From E44-bin32 sp034430615 (GTDB lineage Bacteria; Chloroflexota; Anaerolineae; Anaerolineales; E44-bin32): DNA of 23,226 nt. This document shows, piece by piece, positions 15,049-21,453 of the stretch. How positions within the stretch are numbered: the first letter of the stretch is position 1; every line of letters starts with the position of its first letter. The stretch lies in assembly GCA_034430615.1 (NCBI GenBank), contig DAOUEJ010000166.1:1-23226 (forward strand). Direction: 5' to 3'. A program made the position numbers and the translations under genes. The notes below the pieces were generated by a model. It saw nothing but the letters and a program-made list of their open reading frames with translations, made no database searches and was not told the DNA's origin.

Positions 15049-16070
15049 GGGTAAGTCTCCAGTTTACGGACGAAGATTCGATCGGCTTGCTCGGCGCGCA
15101 GTGCGATCAACGCATCGCGAACACGATAGGCCTTAGGATCCCCCTGCGGTGAAACCAACTCGGCGGCCACCTGCGTTCCAGGGAGCAACCCCAGGTCGAG
15201 CAGCCGGCGGCGTTCTGATCCGCGCACGGCAGGGGAGATTGCCATAACCTCGGCCAGCTCACCCCGCTTGAGCTGTGAGAGACGTACGCCGTCCGCTTCC
15301 GGGATTGCGGCTGGCACGGCTCGCACAGTGATGTTGGCCGAAACAACCGGCGCAAGGACGTGCTCGTTGCCTCCCGCCCAGAACTTAACGCGGACCGGCG
15401 AGCGTTCGGTCACCCGTATTTGCATCCCGGGATGGAGTTCCTCGGCCAGTATCTGGGCATAGACGGCCTGGGGTTCGTCTTCGATGTGAATGATCGTCAG
15501 GGGCTGATCGATGGGGGCCTCGAACAGTGTCATACCCTGCTGTGGAACCCAGCCTCCATCCGGATCGGGGATCGGATCTCCGTGCGGGTCATAGGTCGGG
15601 TAGCCAAGCTGGGCGGCCAGCGCATTGGCCTCCCCCGGTGTGGTTTGATGCTCGAGGAGCTCGGCGCGATCATGCCATTCTAAAGCAGAATACCCGGTCT
15701 TGTCAGCCAGGTACTGCTCCCATAAACGGTGCGCTCGCAGGATGTGCAGCGCGGTCTCGCGTCCGACCGGCGTCAGCCCAAGCACACCCTCCTGGCGCTG
15801 CACCAGTTCACGCTTTTCCAGGTTCTCGAGTAATTCGCCCGAGTCGTGGCTGGATACATGAAGTGCTTCGGCCAGGCTGTCCGCATCCGGACGCCGGCCT
15901 TGCATCTCGAGTTCGTGAATATGTTTCAGCGCATCTTCGCGCAGCACCTGTGAACTATTGTGGAGGGTGCGGCGCCAGCGGGCTAACAAGCCGACCTGCG
16001 GCCAGGCGAACACGAGCACCAACCCGGTCAACGCCAGTCCTGCGAGGAGCGCAATCAATGGTTCAGTCAT
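15045..16070 (-). CDS. Membrane-anchored DtxR-FeoA fusion regulator (Feo1)
   Basis: A 341-residue protein with an unusual architecture. One N-terminal membrane helix (about 4-24, ALLAGLALTGLVLVFAW) is followed by a basic linker, then a DtxR winged helix (about 40-105) and the metal/dimer domain (about 106-180). An SH3/FeoA-like domain (about 188-252) and a second FeoA domain (about 262-338, RLSQLKRGELAEVMAIS to RIFVRKL) complete it. Metal-ligand positions are MntR-like: D46, H114, E118, H133, E137, E140, H141. It is the first Feo1 gene, and its stop overlaps the GTPase start. The fused FeoA domain may replace a separate feoA, tethering regulator and transporter at the membrane. Whether it still binds DNA is unknown. 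Confidence 0.88.
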   Translation of the reverse strand: MTEPLIALLAGLALTGLVLVFAWPQVGLLARWRRTLHNSSQVLREDALKHIHELEMQGRRPDADSLAEALHVSSHDSGELLENLEKRELVQRQEGVLGLTPVGRETALHILRAHRLWEQYLADKTGYSALEWHDRAELLEHQTTPGEANALAAQLGYPTYDPHGDPIPDPDGGWVPQQGMTLFEAPIDQPLTIIHIEDEPQAVYAQILAEELHPGMQIRVTERSPVRVKFWAGGNEHVLAPVVSANITVRAVPAAIPEADGVRLSQLKRGELAEVMAISPAVRGSERRRLLDLGLLPGTQVAAELVSPQGDPKAYRVRDALIALRAEQADRIFVRKLETYP

Positions 16071-16135
16071 AACATCCCTTCGGCACCAACCTGAACGGTA
16101 TACGGGTACATCTACGGCTAATCTTGAATCGACGT

Positions 16136-16165
16136 ATTTTAGTATTAGTTATACCTAAATTTCAA
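16136..16165 (-). promoter_or_regulatory. Feo1 promoter
   Basis: On the minus strand, TTGAAA (16165-16160; five of six match consensus), an 18-base spacer and TAAAAT (16141-16136; five of six) precede the ATG at 16070 by 65 bases. The spacer is filled by the palindrome described as the Feo1 operator. AAGGGATG lies just before the ATG as ribosome site. Confidence 0.6.
16138..16159. promoter_or_regulatory. DtxR/MntR-like operator of Feo1
   Basis: This is an imperfect 22-base palindrome with outer arms TTTAGTAT and ATACCTAAA on the plus strand, differing by one extra base in the second arm. It fills the interval between -35 and -10 of the Feo1 promoter. The TTAGG...CTAA frame resembles the classical DtxR/IdeR box. 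Binding by one of the local DtxR proteins is inferred. Confidence 0.6.
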
Positions 16166-16173
16166 TAGAAAGT

Positions 16174-16923
16174 CTAGTACGCGAAGAAATTCTGGATCAG
16201 CATCATGCCCAGAAACCCGGCCATCGCTGCCAGCGCGCTCGTCTGGCGTTGGGCCTCGCTCGCCCGGCTCTCCGGCACCATTTCGCTCAGAACGAGGAAG
16301 AACATCGCCCCGGCGGCCAGCCCAAAAGCGTAAGGGAGCACGGGCCGGAAGGCGATCATCGCCAGGTAGGCCGGGATCGCCGCAACCGGCTGCGGGAGGC
16401 TGGAGATGATCGACCACAGGATACATTTCCACCCACTCACGCCTTCGGCCCGGAGCGGGAGTGAAACCGCGATCCCCTCCGGGATGTTGTGGATCGAGAT
16501 GGCGATCGTCATGACCAGGCCCAGGTTGGTTTCCCCGGAACCAAAAGCCACACCAACCGCAAGCCCTTCCGGAAAGCTGTGGATAAACATCGTTCCCAAG
16601 ATGAGCATGATCCGGCTGGCACCAGCGCCGCTGACTCCGCCAATTGTAAAGTCGTGGTGGTGGATGCGGCGAGCAGCCAAACCGAAAAAGACCGTGCCGG
16701 CCAAGATCCCCATCGCAACCGGCGTGATCCCGCCGTCCGCTACACCGGGCATGATCAGGTTGAAGATCGAGGCCGACATCATCATCCCGCCAGCCACGGC
16801 CCAACTCAGGTGTGCCCAGCGAATGGGGATCGATCGCAGGAAAAGAAAAGGCACACCACCCAGGCCCGTCGCCAGGGCCGTGATCGTGGCGGCTATAACC
16901 GTATCCCAGAGTGATGGCTCCAT
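16174..16923 (-). CDS. ZIP-family divalent metal transporter
   Basis: A 249-residue membrane protein with about eight helices and the ZIP metal-site motifs: HSFPEGLAVG in helix 4 (H115, E119) and SIHNIPEGIAV in helix 5 (H145, N146, E149). These are the pattern of ZupT/GufA-type importers for zinc, iron or manganese. A short His cluster (88-90, RRIHHHD) lies in the loop before helix 4. The ATG follows the TrmB-type regulator stop by two bases, with AAGGCGGG at the end of that gene as ribosome site, so the two form an operon. It lies between two Feo operons, making metal supply the shared theme. The exact metal is not resolvable by eye. Confidence 0.93.
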   Translation of the reverse strand: MEPSLWDTVIAATITALATGLGGVPFLFLRSIPIRWAHLSWAVAGGMMMSASIFNLIMPGVADGGITPVAMGILAGTVFFGLAARRIHHHDFTIGGVSGAGASRIMLILGTMFIHSFPEGLAVGVAFGSGETNLGLVMTIAISIHNIPEGIAVSLPLRAEGVSGWKCILWSIISSLPQPVAAIPAYLAMIAFRPVLPYAFGLAAGAMFFLVLSEMVPESRASEAQRQTSALAAMAGFLGMMLIQNFFAY

Positions 16924-16925
16924 GG

Positions 16926-17726
16926 TTAACCCGCCTTCTTGCCAATTTTCTGTCCGCCCGGCCCCCGCTGCGGCTGTTCCTTAATCAATTCTTCCACCGC
17001 CTCTGGTCCCAGAATGGCGGCAGCCCGCTGGGCAAAGAGTTCCATCCAGACAAACTGGCGGGCGATCAGGACCACGTTGCGATTATTTGTGATGGTCGCC
17101 GAGAAGAGCGGACCGCCGCCGGAGATAAGCACTTCGGCGGCATCAAGTACCACAACCAAGCTGTCAGTCAATTCCTGAAGCTCGCTCTCGAGCGGGGGAT
17201 GATGCGCGGTCTCGCCGTATTCCAACATGCCCTCACCGGTCAATAATGTCCGCAACCGGATCCCGCGCGCATGAGCTGCGCCGATGTAGCCTTCCAGTTC
17301 GTGCAAGGCAAGATCATCGAGGACCAGCATGAGCTCACGCTCGGCGGATTGGATTTGCTGGGCAGCATAGGCCAGCACTGCCTCCCGGCCAGTAATGGAC
17401 CAGATTTGATCCCCTTCTCTGGCCTGAAACAACTCCTCCAGCCCCTGGACGAGTGCATCGATGCGCTTGTTGTGTTCGGCCCGTTCCCGGGCAAGGAGCA
17501 TCTGGGGGGGCAGCGGCCGGTAGCGGGTTGATTTCCCATCGCTCGTCTGCAGCACCGCACCACGCGTATCGAGCCGTCCCAGGGCTTCATAAGCCATGGA
17601 ACGCGGCACGCCGGAGAGCTTGCTGAGTTGGTAGCCGGTGGCCGGGTTTTCCTGCAGTAACGCGAGATAGATCCGGGCTTCGTACTCTGTAAATCCGATC
17701 TGCGTGAGCCGCTGAATTAAGCTCAT
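16926..17726 (-). CDS. TrmB-family transcriptional regulator
   Basis: A 266-residue regulator. The N-terminal winged helix (1-75; RLTQIGFTEYEARIYLALLQ, GYQLSKLSGVPRSMAYEALGRLDTRGAV) is the TrmB type, followed by a coiled segment and a C-terminal effector domain of PLD-like fold (about 100-245). TrmB proteins classically sense sugars, but many control unrelated genes. Here the gene is fused in an operon to a ZIP transporter, so metal-linked control is plausible. I chose ATG 17726, although its AAGGA is directly adjacent; a TTG at 17741 would add five residues and is a real alternative. A 24-base palindrome overlaps the predicted transcription start, suggesting autoregulation. The tail (RGPGGQKIGKKAG) is basic. 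Confidence 0.85.
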   Translation of the reverse strand: MSLIQRLTQIGFTEYEARIYLALLQENPATGYQLSKLSGVPRSMAYEALGRLDTRGAVLQTSDGKSTRYRPLPPQMLLARERAEHNKRIDALVQGLEELFQAREGDQIWSITGREAVLAYAAQQIQSAERELMLVLDDLALHELEGYIGAAHARGIRLRTLLTGEGMLEYGETAHHPPLESELQELTDSLVVVLDAAEVLISGGGPLFSATITNNRNVVLIARQFVWMELFAQRAAAILGPEAVEELIKEQPQRGPGGQKIGKKAG

Positions 17727-17744
17727 TCCTTGCGCATCCAATCT

Positions 17745-17768
17745 TAGTGGTTCGGTTTAGAACCACTA
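17745..17768. promoter_or_regulatory. Palindromic operator before the TrmB-ZIP operon
   Basis: This is a perfect inverted repeat with nine-base arms, TAGTGGTTC (17745-17753) and GAACCACTA (17760-17768), and a six-base centre. It abuts the -10 box and covers the expected transcription start. A related half-site, GTTTAGGGCCACTAT, recurs at 17821-17835 and matches GTTTAGAACCACTAT at 17755-17769 in 13 of 15 bases. It is the likely binding site of the TrmB-type regulator. Confidence 0.6.
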
Positions 17769-17796
17769 TTCTGCAGCAATCGCAATTTGCCGTCAA
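17768..17796 (-). promoter_or_regulatory. Promoter of the TrmB-ZIP operon
   Basis: On the minus strand, TTGACG (17796-17791; five of six) and CAGAAT (17773-17768; four of six) are separated by 17 bases. Transcription would start near 17761, inside the palindrome. Confidence 0.45.
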
Positions 17797-17840
17797 GGGG
17801 TGACTTTAATCGTCTGACAGGTTTAGGGCCACTATCGGGT

Positions 17841-18617
17841 TCAGGGGAGATTGAACAGGGTCAGGCTGACCGGGCAGTGATCCGAACCAAGCACATCGGG
17901 GTGGATCTCCGCTGCCCGAACGCTGGGCCAGAGATCGGGTGAGACGAAGAAGTAATCAAGCCGCCAGCCGACGTTGCGTTCACGGGCACCGCCCCAGTAC
18001 GCCCACCAGCTATAGGCAATGCGTTCAGGGTGCATCGACCGGAAGGTGTCGAAATATCCCAGGTCGAGGAAGGAGTCGATCCAGGCCCGCTCGACCGGCA
18101 GAAAACCAGTGCTGTTCTTATTCTGGCTCGGGCGCGCCAGGTCGATCTCGCGATGGGCGGTGTTGATGTCACCACATACGACGACGGAGCGGCCGTCCTG
18201 CCGCAACCGCTCGCAGGCCGCGAGCAACTTATTCTTGTAAGCCATTTTAAATGGAACCCGGCTGTGATCGCGCGAGCCATTCGGGACGTAGGCTGTGAGC
18301 AGGACGAAGCTCCCGTAATCGGCGATCAACGTGCGGCCTTCCCGGTCGTACTCCGGGCTGAGCGCCTCGCTGACTGAAAGCGGTTCTGCCCGGGTGTAGA
18401 GCGCAACCCCGCTGTATCCCTTGCGCTCGGATGCGCTCCAATACGTGCGGTAACCGGGTGGAGTGAGAAGCGTTTCGGAAAGCTGATCAGGGTGAGCCTT
18501 GGTCTCTTGCAGGCACAGGATGTCGGGCTCGTTCTCGTTCAGCCAGGCAAGGAAGCCTTTTCGCTCCAGTGCACGCAGGCCGTTGATATTCCAACTGACA
18601 AGCTTCTGAACACTCAC
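17841..18617 (-). CDS. xth: Exodeoxyribonuclease III (AP endonuclease family)
   Basis: A 258-residue Mg-dependent AP endonuclease / 3'-5' exonuclease of the Xth family, acting in base-excision repair. Catalytic residues are in place: N10 in SWNINGLRA, E38 in LQETK, Y110 in TAYVPNG, D150 and N152 in GDINTAHREIDL, D221 in RLDYFF, and D246-H247 in GSDHCPV. I chose the GTG at 18617, which has GGAGG six bases upstream, begins VSVQKLVSWN and gives normal family length; the frame extends further upstream into non-homologous sequence. The GTG overlaps the feoC-like stop (GTGA), so this repair gene is the last cistron of the Feo2 operon. It is cytosolic. Confidence 0.96.
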   Translation of the reverse strand: MSVQKLVSWNINGLRALERKGFLAWLNENEPDILCLQETKAHPDQLSETLLTPPGYRTYWSASERKGYSGVALYTRAEPLSVSEALSPEYDREGRTLIADYGSFVLLTAYVPNGSRDHSRVPFKMAYKNKLLAACERLRQDGRSVVVCGDINTAHREIDLARPSQNKNSTGFLPVERAWIDSFLDLGYFDTFRSMHPERIAYSWWAYWGGARERNVGWRLDYFFVSPDLWPSVRAAEIHPDVLGSDHCPVSLTLFNLP

Positions 18618-18886
18618 GCGAAGCCTCCCCCTTTGGCCTGAGCTACGTTCCTCGCCTTCCCGTAAACTTTGTCCGGCACAGGCAGGATCCGGCAATCGGA
18701 TTGCAGCGGGCAGGCCTGGCAGGGATCGATCTGGTCCAGGCAGACCAGCAACCCCAGGTCGACCAGCGTGGTCAGCATGCCCTCCACGACCGCCGGCGGT
18801 TTTCCAAGACCGAGAGCGAGCTGCGATAGGCACATCGATTCCCCGGATTGGTCAAATGCGTACAGGACATCTTTCAGGCTGCTCAC
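18614..18886 (-). CDS. feoC: FeoC-like winged-helix protein with cysteine cluster
   Basis: A 90-residue protein. A small winged helix (about 1-47; SSLKDVLYAFDQSGESMCLSQ, LGLGKPPAVVEGMLTTLVDLGLL) is followed by cysteines C49, C56, C59 and C65 in VCLDQIDPCQACPLQSDC, then a basic tail. FeoC of enterobacteria has this layout of a winged helix with four cysteines in the wing that bind an Fe-S cluster, and it influences FeoB stability or feo expression. The spacing here (x6, x2, x5) differs from the Klebsiella pattern but is of the same kind. It starts 13 bases after the FeoB permease gene and overlaps the xth start. The assignment rests on fold pattern plus position; it is probable rather than certain. 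Confidence 0.75.
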   Translation of the reverse strand: MSSLKDVLYAFDQSGESMCLSQLALGLGKPPAVVEGMLTTLVDLGLLVCLDQIDPCQACPLQSDCRILPVPDKVYGKARNVAQAKGGGFA

Positions 18887-18899
18887 ATCCGTTCCCTAC

Positions 18900-20606
18900 C
18901 TACACGATCATGCGGGCTAGCTGATAGACGCCCACCGCTGCACACCAGGCGATCAAAGATTGGTAGAGTGCAGCGAAGGCAGCCCAGCGCCCGCCGAATT
19001 CAGCTCTCAGCGCACCCAGCGTGGCGACACAGGGGATGTAGAGCAGGACGTATACCAGGAAAGCCAGGGCTGCGGCGGTCGTGAAATGCTCCTCCAGAGC
19101 CTGGCTGAGAGCGGTTCCCATCTGCTCGCGATCCCCAGCGGAACCCGCTTTCACGATCCCGAAAGTGAAGGTTCTTACCAGGCGTTTTCCAGCCTCGACA
19201 GTTGCTGCAAGAAAGCCTTTTCCAATGGATCCCAGGTCCGCGAGAATATCCACCGGGGCGGCTGTGGTTTTCTGCAGGTCTTCGCCAACATAGATCTGGG
19301 CCATCGTTGACACGACGACTTCCTTGGCCACCAGGCCACTGACCAGAGAACCGGCGGCCTCCCAGGACCCGAATCCAGCCGGCGTAAAGATCGGGGCCAG
19401 CCGTTTGCTGATCCCGCCGAAATAGGTCGACTCGAGATCGGGAGCGCCGATCGGCAGGTTCAGAAGCAGCCAGATGGAGAGGCTGGCGGCGAGGATCACC
19501 GTACCTGCGGTGCGCAGGAAGGCGCTGGTGCGGTGCCTAACCATCATGCTGACATTATGCGCGCCCGGCCAGTGGTAGGGCGGCAGTTCAAGCAGGAAGC
19601 GCGATTTTTCATCGCTGCGCAGCAAAGTGCGTGAGAAAACCCAACCGGCCAGCGCGGCCACGGCCACGCCAAGCGCATATAATCCCCAGATCACGAGGTT
19701 GGCGCGTTCCTTAAAGAAAGCCAGGGAGAAGACGACGTAAATCGGCAAACGGGCCGAACAAGACATGAGCGGGATCAAGAGCGCGGTCAGGATCCGGTCA
19801 CGGTGCCGGTCGAGTGTGCGTGTAGCGTAAACCGCCGGAACCGCACAACCAAACCCCAGCACCAACGGCACAAAACTTTTCCCGTTAAGACCCATCCAGG
19901 ACAGGCTGCGGTTCATCACAAATGCCGCACGCGCCATGTATCCCGAATCCTCCAGGAAAGCCATGAAACCAAAGAGAACGATCAGGCCCGGGACAAAGAC
20001 AAGCACGCCACCTACGCCAGCGATGACCCCTTCGATCAACATCCCGTGCAGCCAGGCCGGTGCGTGCAGCAGGTTAAGCAGCCTAGCGGTCCAGTTGGTG
20101 ATCGGTCCGGCGAAGGCAGCATCGATCCAATTCAGGAAGGGGGCCGAGACCTCCACAACCAGGCTGAAGACAATGTACATCAAGACCAGGAAGAGCAAAG
20201 CCCCCAGGACTGGGTGCGTCAGCACGCTGTCGAGACGCTCCCCGGGTGGCGCCCGCCTGGCCTGATCCACACCCTGGGTCGTGAGCGCCGCGTCCATAAC
20301 CTGCCCGACGAAGGCGTAACGTCGATCGGCAATCGCCAGGCGCGCATCGATCCCCAGTTCACGGCCCAGGCGGACCGCGGCCTCGGATGCGACCTGTATA
20401 ATCCGCTCTCCCCCTACGTATTCGGCAATACGGGCGCCTATCCCCGGCTCGCCCTCGAGCAGCTTGATCGCCAGCCAGCGTGGATCGTAGCGCCGGATGA
20501 TCTCGGGAAACCCCGCCAGGACATCCTGCAAAGTCTGTATCTCTGACTCCAACGCTGGGCCGTAGTCGACGGAGAAATTCGCTGATGTTTCGATGTTGGT
20601 GTTCAT
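18900..20606 (-). CDS. feoB: FeoB permease subunit with S domain, canonical type (Feo2)
   Basis: A 568-residue permease corresponding to FeoB without its G domain. The N-terminal 130 residues are cytosolic and contain the helical S domain (DYGPALESEIQTLQDVL to RWLAIKLLEGEPGI, about 14-56) and the preceding-membrane helix. About eight to ten membrane helices follow. Canonical motifs are intact: FLEDSGYMARAAFVM (217-231), GFGCAVPAV with C254, LMSCSARLP with C283, GLVAKEVVVST with K428-E429, and YIPCVATLGA with C526. This fits a ferrous-iron importer in the inner membrane. The ATG at 20606 overlaps the GTPase-gene stop (ATGA); the frame extends to 20693, but that part overlaps the GTPase gene. 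Confidence 0.95.
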   Translation of the reverse strand: MNTNIETSANFSVDYGPALESEIQTLQDVLAGFPEIIRRYDPRWLAIKLLEGEPGIGARIAEYVGGERIIQVASEAAVRLGRELGIDARLAIADRRYAFVGQVMDAALTTQGVDQARRAPPGERLDSVLTHPVLGALLFLVLMYIVFSLVVEVSAPFLNWIDAAFAGPITNWTARLLNLLHAPAWLHGMLIEGVIAGVGGVLVFVPGLIVLFGFMAFLEDSGYMARAAFVMNRSLSWMGLNGKSFVPLVLGFGCAVPAVYATRTLDRHRDRILTALLIPLMSCSARLPIYVVFSLAFFKERANLVIWGLYALGVAVAALAGWVFSRTLLRSDEKSRFLLELPPYHWPGAHNVSMMVRHRTSAFLRTAGTVILAASLSIWLLLNLPIGAPDLESTYFGGISKRLAPIFTPAGFGSWEAAGSLVSGLVAKEVVVSTMAQIYVGEDLQKTTAAPVDILADLGSIGKGFLAATVEAGKRLVRTFTFGIVKAGSAGDREQMGTALSQALEEHFTTAAALAFLVYVLLYIPCVATLGALRAEFGGRWAAFAALYQSLIAWCAAVGVYQLARMIV

Positions 20607-21118
20607 GGTCCGCTTGAGCAAACCCGTTGGATGGCCAGCTTTAACTTCTCCAAGCCCTCGCCTTTTGAGGCCACCATGCGCACGACCGGCCACCCTCCCA
20701 GTCTACTGCTCAGGATCTGGGGGTCGATCGACAGCCCTTGTTTCTCGGCCTGATCGGTCATGTTCAATACCACGATCACCGGCAGCTGCATCTCCAGCAC
20801 TTGAACGGCCAGGTAGAGATGCCGCTCCACGTTGGCAGCATCCAGGATCACCAGAACCAGATCAGGCGGGTCGTCGAGCAGCGCATCGCGCGTGATCGTC
20901 TCTTCTTCGCTGTACGCTGTCAGGCTGTAGGCGCCGGGCAGATCGATAACGGAGAAGGACAGCCCATTCAGGGACAATATGCCTTCCTTGCGCTCAACCG
21001 TCTTGCCTGGCCAATTCCCGACGTATTGATTCGATCCGGTAAGGGCATTGAAAAGCGTTGTCTTGCCGGCGTTGGGATTGCCCACCAGCGCAAGCCGTTG
21101 GTTTCTATTGTGATTCAC
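20603..21118 (-). CDS. feoB: FeoB GTPase subunit, G domain only (Feo2)
   Basis: A 171-residue minimal G protein. G1 is GNPNAGKT (13-20), the G2 threonine is T40 in NWPGKTVERKEG, G3 DLPG (59-62), G4 NMTD (119-122), and G5 lies near ASKGEG (150-155). It stops right after the last helix of the G domain, so the S domain that normally follows is encoded at the start of the next gene. The start is a GTG at 21118, supported by GAGGGGAA three bases upstream and overlapping the feoA stop (GTGA). It is soluble and would pair with the canonical permease. All nucleotide-binding motifs look functional. Confidence 0.94.
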   Translation of the reverse strand: MNHNRNQRLALVGNPNAGKTTLFNALTGSNQYVGNWPGKTVERKEGILSLNGLSFSVIDLPGAYSLTAYSEEETITRDALLDDPPDLVLVILDAANVERHLYLAVQVLEMQLPVIVVLNMTDQAEKQGLSIDPQILSSRLGGWPVVRMVASKGEGLEKLKLAIQRVCSSGP

Positions 21119-21453
21119 AAATTCCCCTCGCCCCGGTGCTTGCGATGGCCAAACCACCGACCGCGCCGCCACTTTCGCCGACCCCGGCGAGGTAGTTCAT
21201 CCTGCCTGCCCAGCGGCCGAACCAGGACATCGGCCGCACTTCGCCGATCGAGAGCGAGCAGCGTGCGCCGGACGCGAAGCAGCATTGGCTGGCCAGGAGC
21301 AGCTCGCAGGACATCAAGCTGTACGCCGGGTGACATCCCCAACTCGGCCAGTCGCTGCGCCCGGCGATTGCAGCCGCAGAAGCCGATCACTTCACCAGAG
21401 GAGCCAACCCGCAGGTCGGCCAGCCGCTCTCCCTCGCGCTCGTGTTTAGCCAT
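21115..21453 (-). CDS. feoA: FeoA-domain protein with basic C-terminal tail
   Basis: A 112-residue protein. Residues 8-80 form the SH3-like FeoA domain (GERLADLRVGSSGEVIGFCGCNRRAQRLAELGMSPGVQLDVLR to LLALDRRSAADVLV). FeoA is a small cytosolic partner needed for FeoB function. It is longer than the usual 75-85 residues: residues 84-112 are a strongly basic tail (RRGRRKWRRGRWFGHRKHR) that could contact membrane lipid or RNA. A Cys-Gly-Cys sits in the loop near 26-28. The ATG overlaps the upstream dtxR stop by eight bases, and its stop overlaps the FeoB GTPase GTG. The tail has no family precedent known to me. Confidence 0.9.
   Translation of the reverse strand: MAKHEREGERLADLRVGSSGEVIGFCGCNRRAQRLAELGMSPGVQLDVLRAAPGQPMLLRVRRTLLALDRRSAADVLVRPLGRQDELPRRGRRKWRRGRWFGHRKHRGEGNL

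Noticed and set aside
16071..16135. Metal riboswitch in the Feo1 leader
   Set aside because: The predicted leader is only about 65 bases and shows no yybP-ykoY or NiCo-type conserved stems. The palindromic operator explains regulation more simply.
16145..16945. Minus-strand frame of 266 codons overlapping the ZIP gene
   Set aside because: It is a Gly/Arg/Pro-rich out-of-frame translation of the same DNA. The ZIP frame carries HSFPEG and HNIPEG motifs and eight helices.
17714..17728. Four-codon leader ORF (ATGCGCAAGGAATGA) overlapping the TrmB-type start
   Set aside because: The ATGA overlap is neat, but such a short frame is expected by chance and has no ribosome site of its own.
19803..20546. 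Plus-strand frame of 247 codons
   Set aside because: It is antisense to the Feo2 permease and composed of Gln/Arg/His-rich sequence without recognisable fold.
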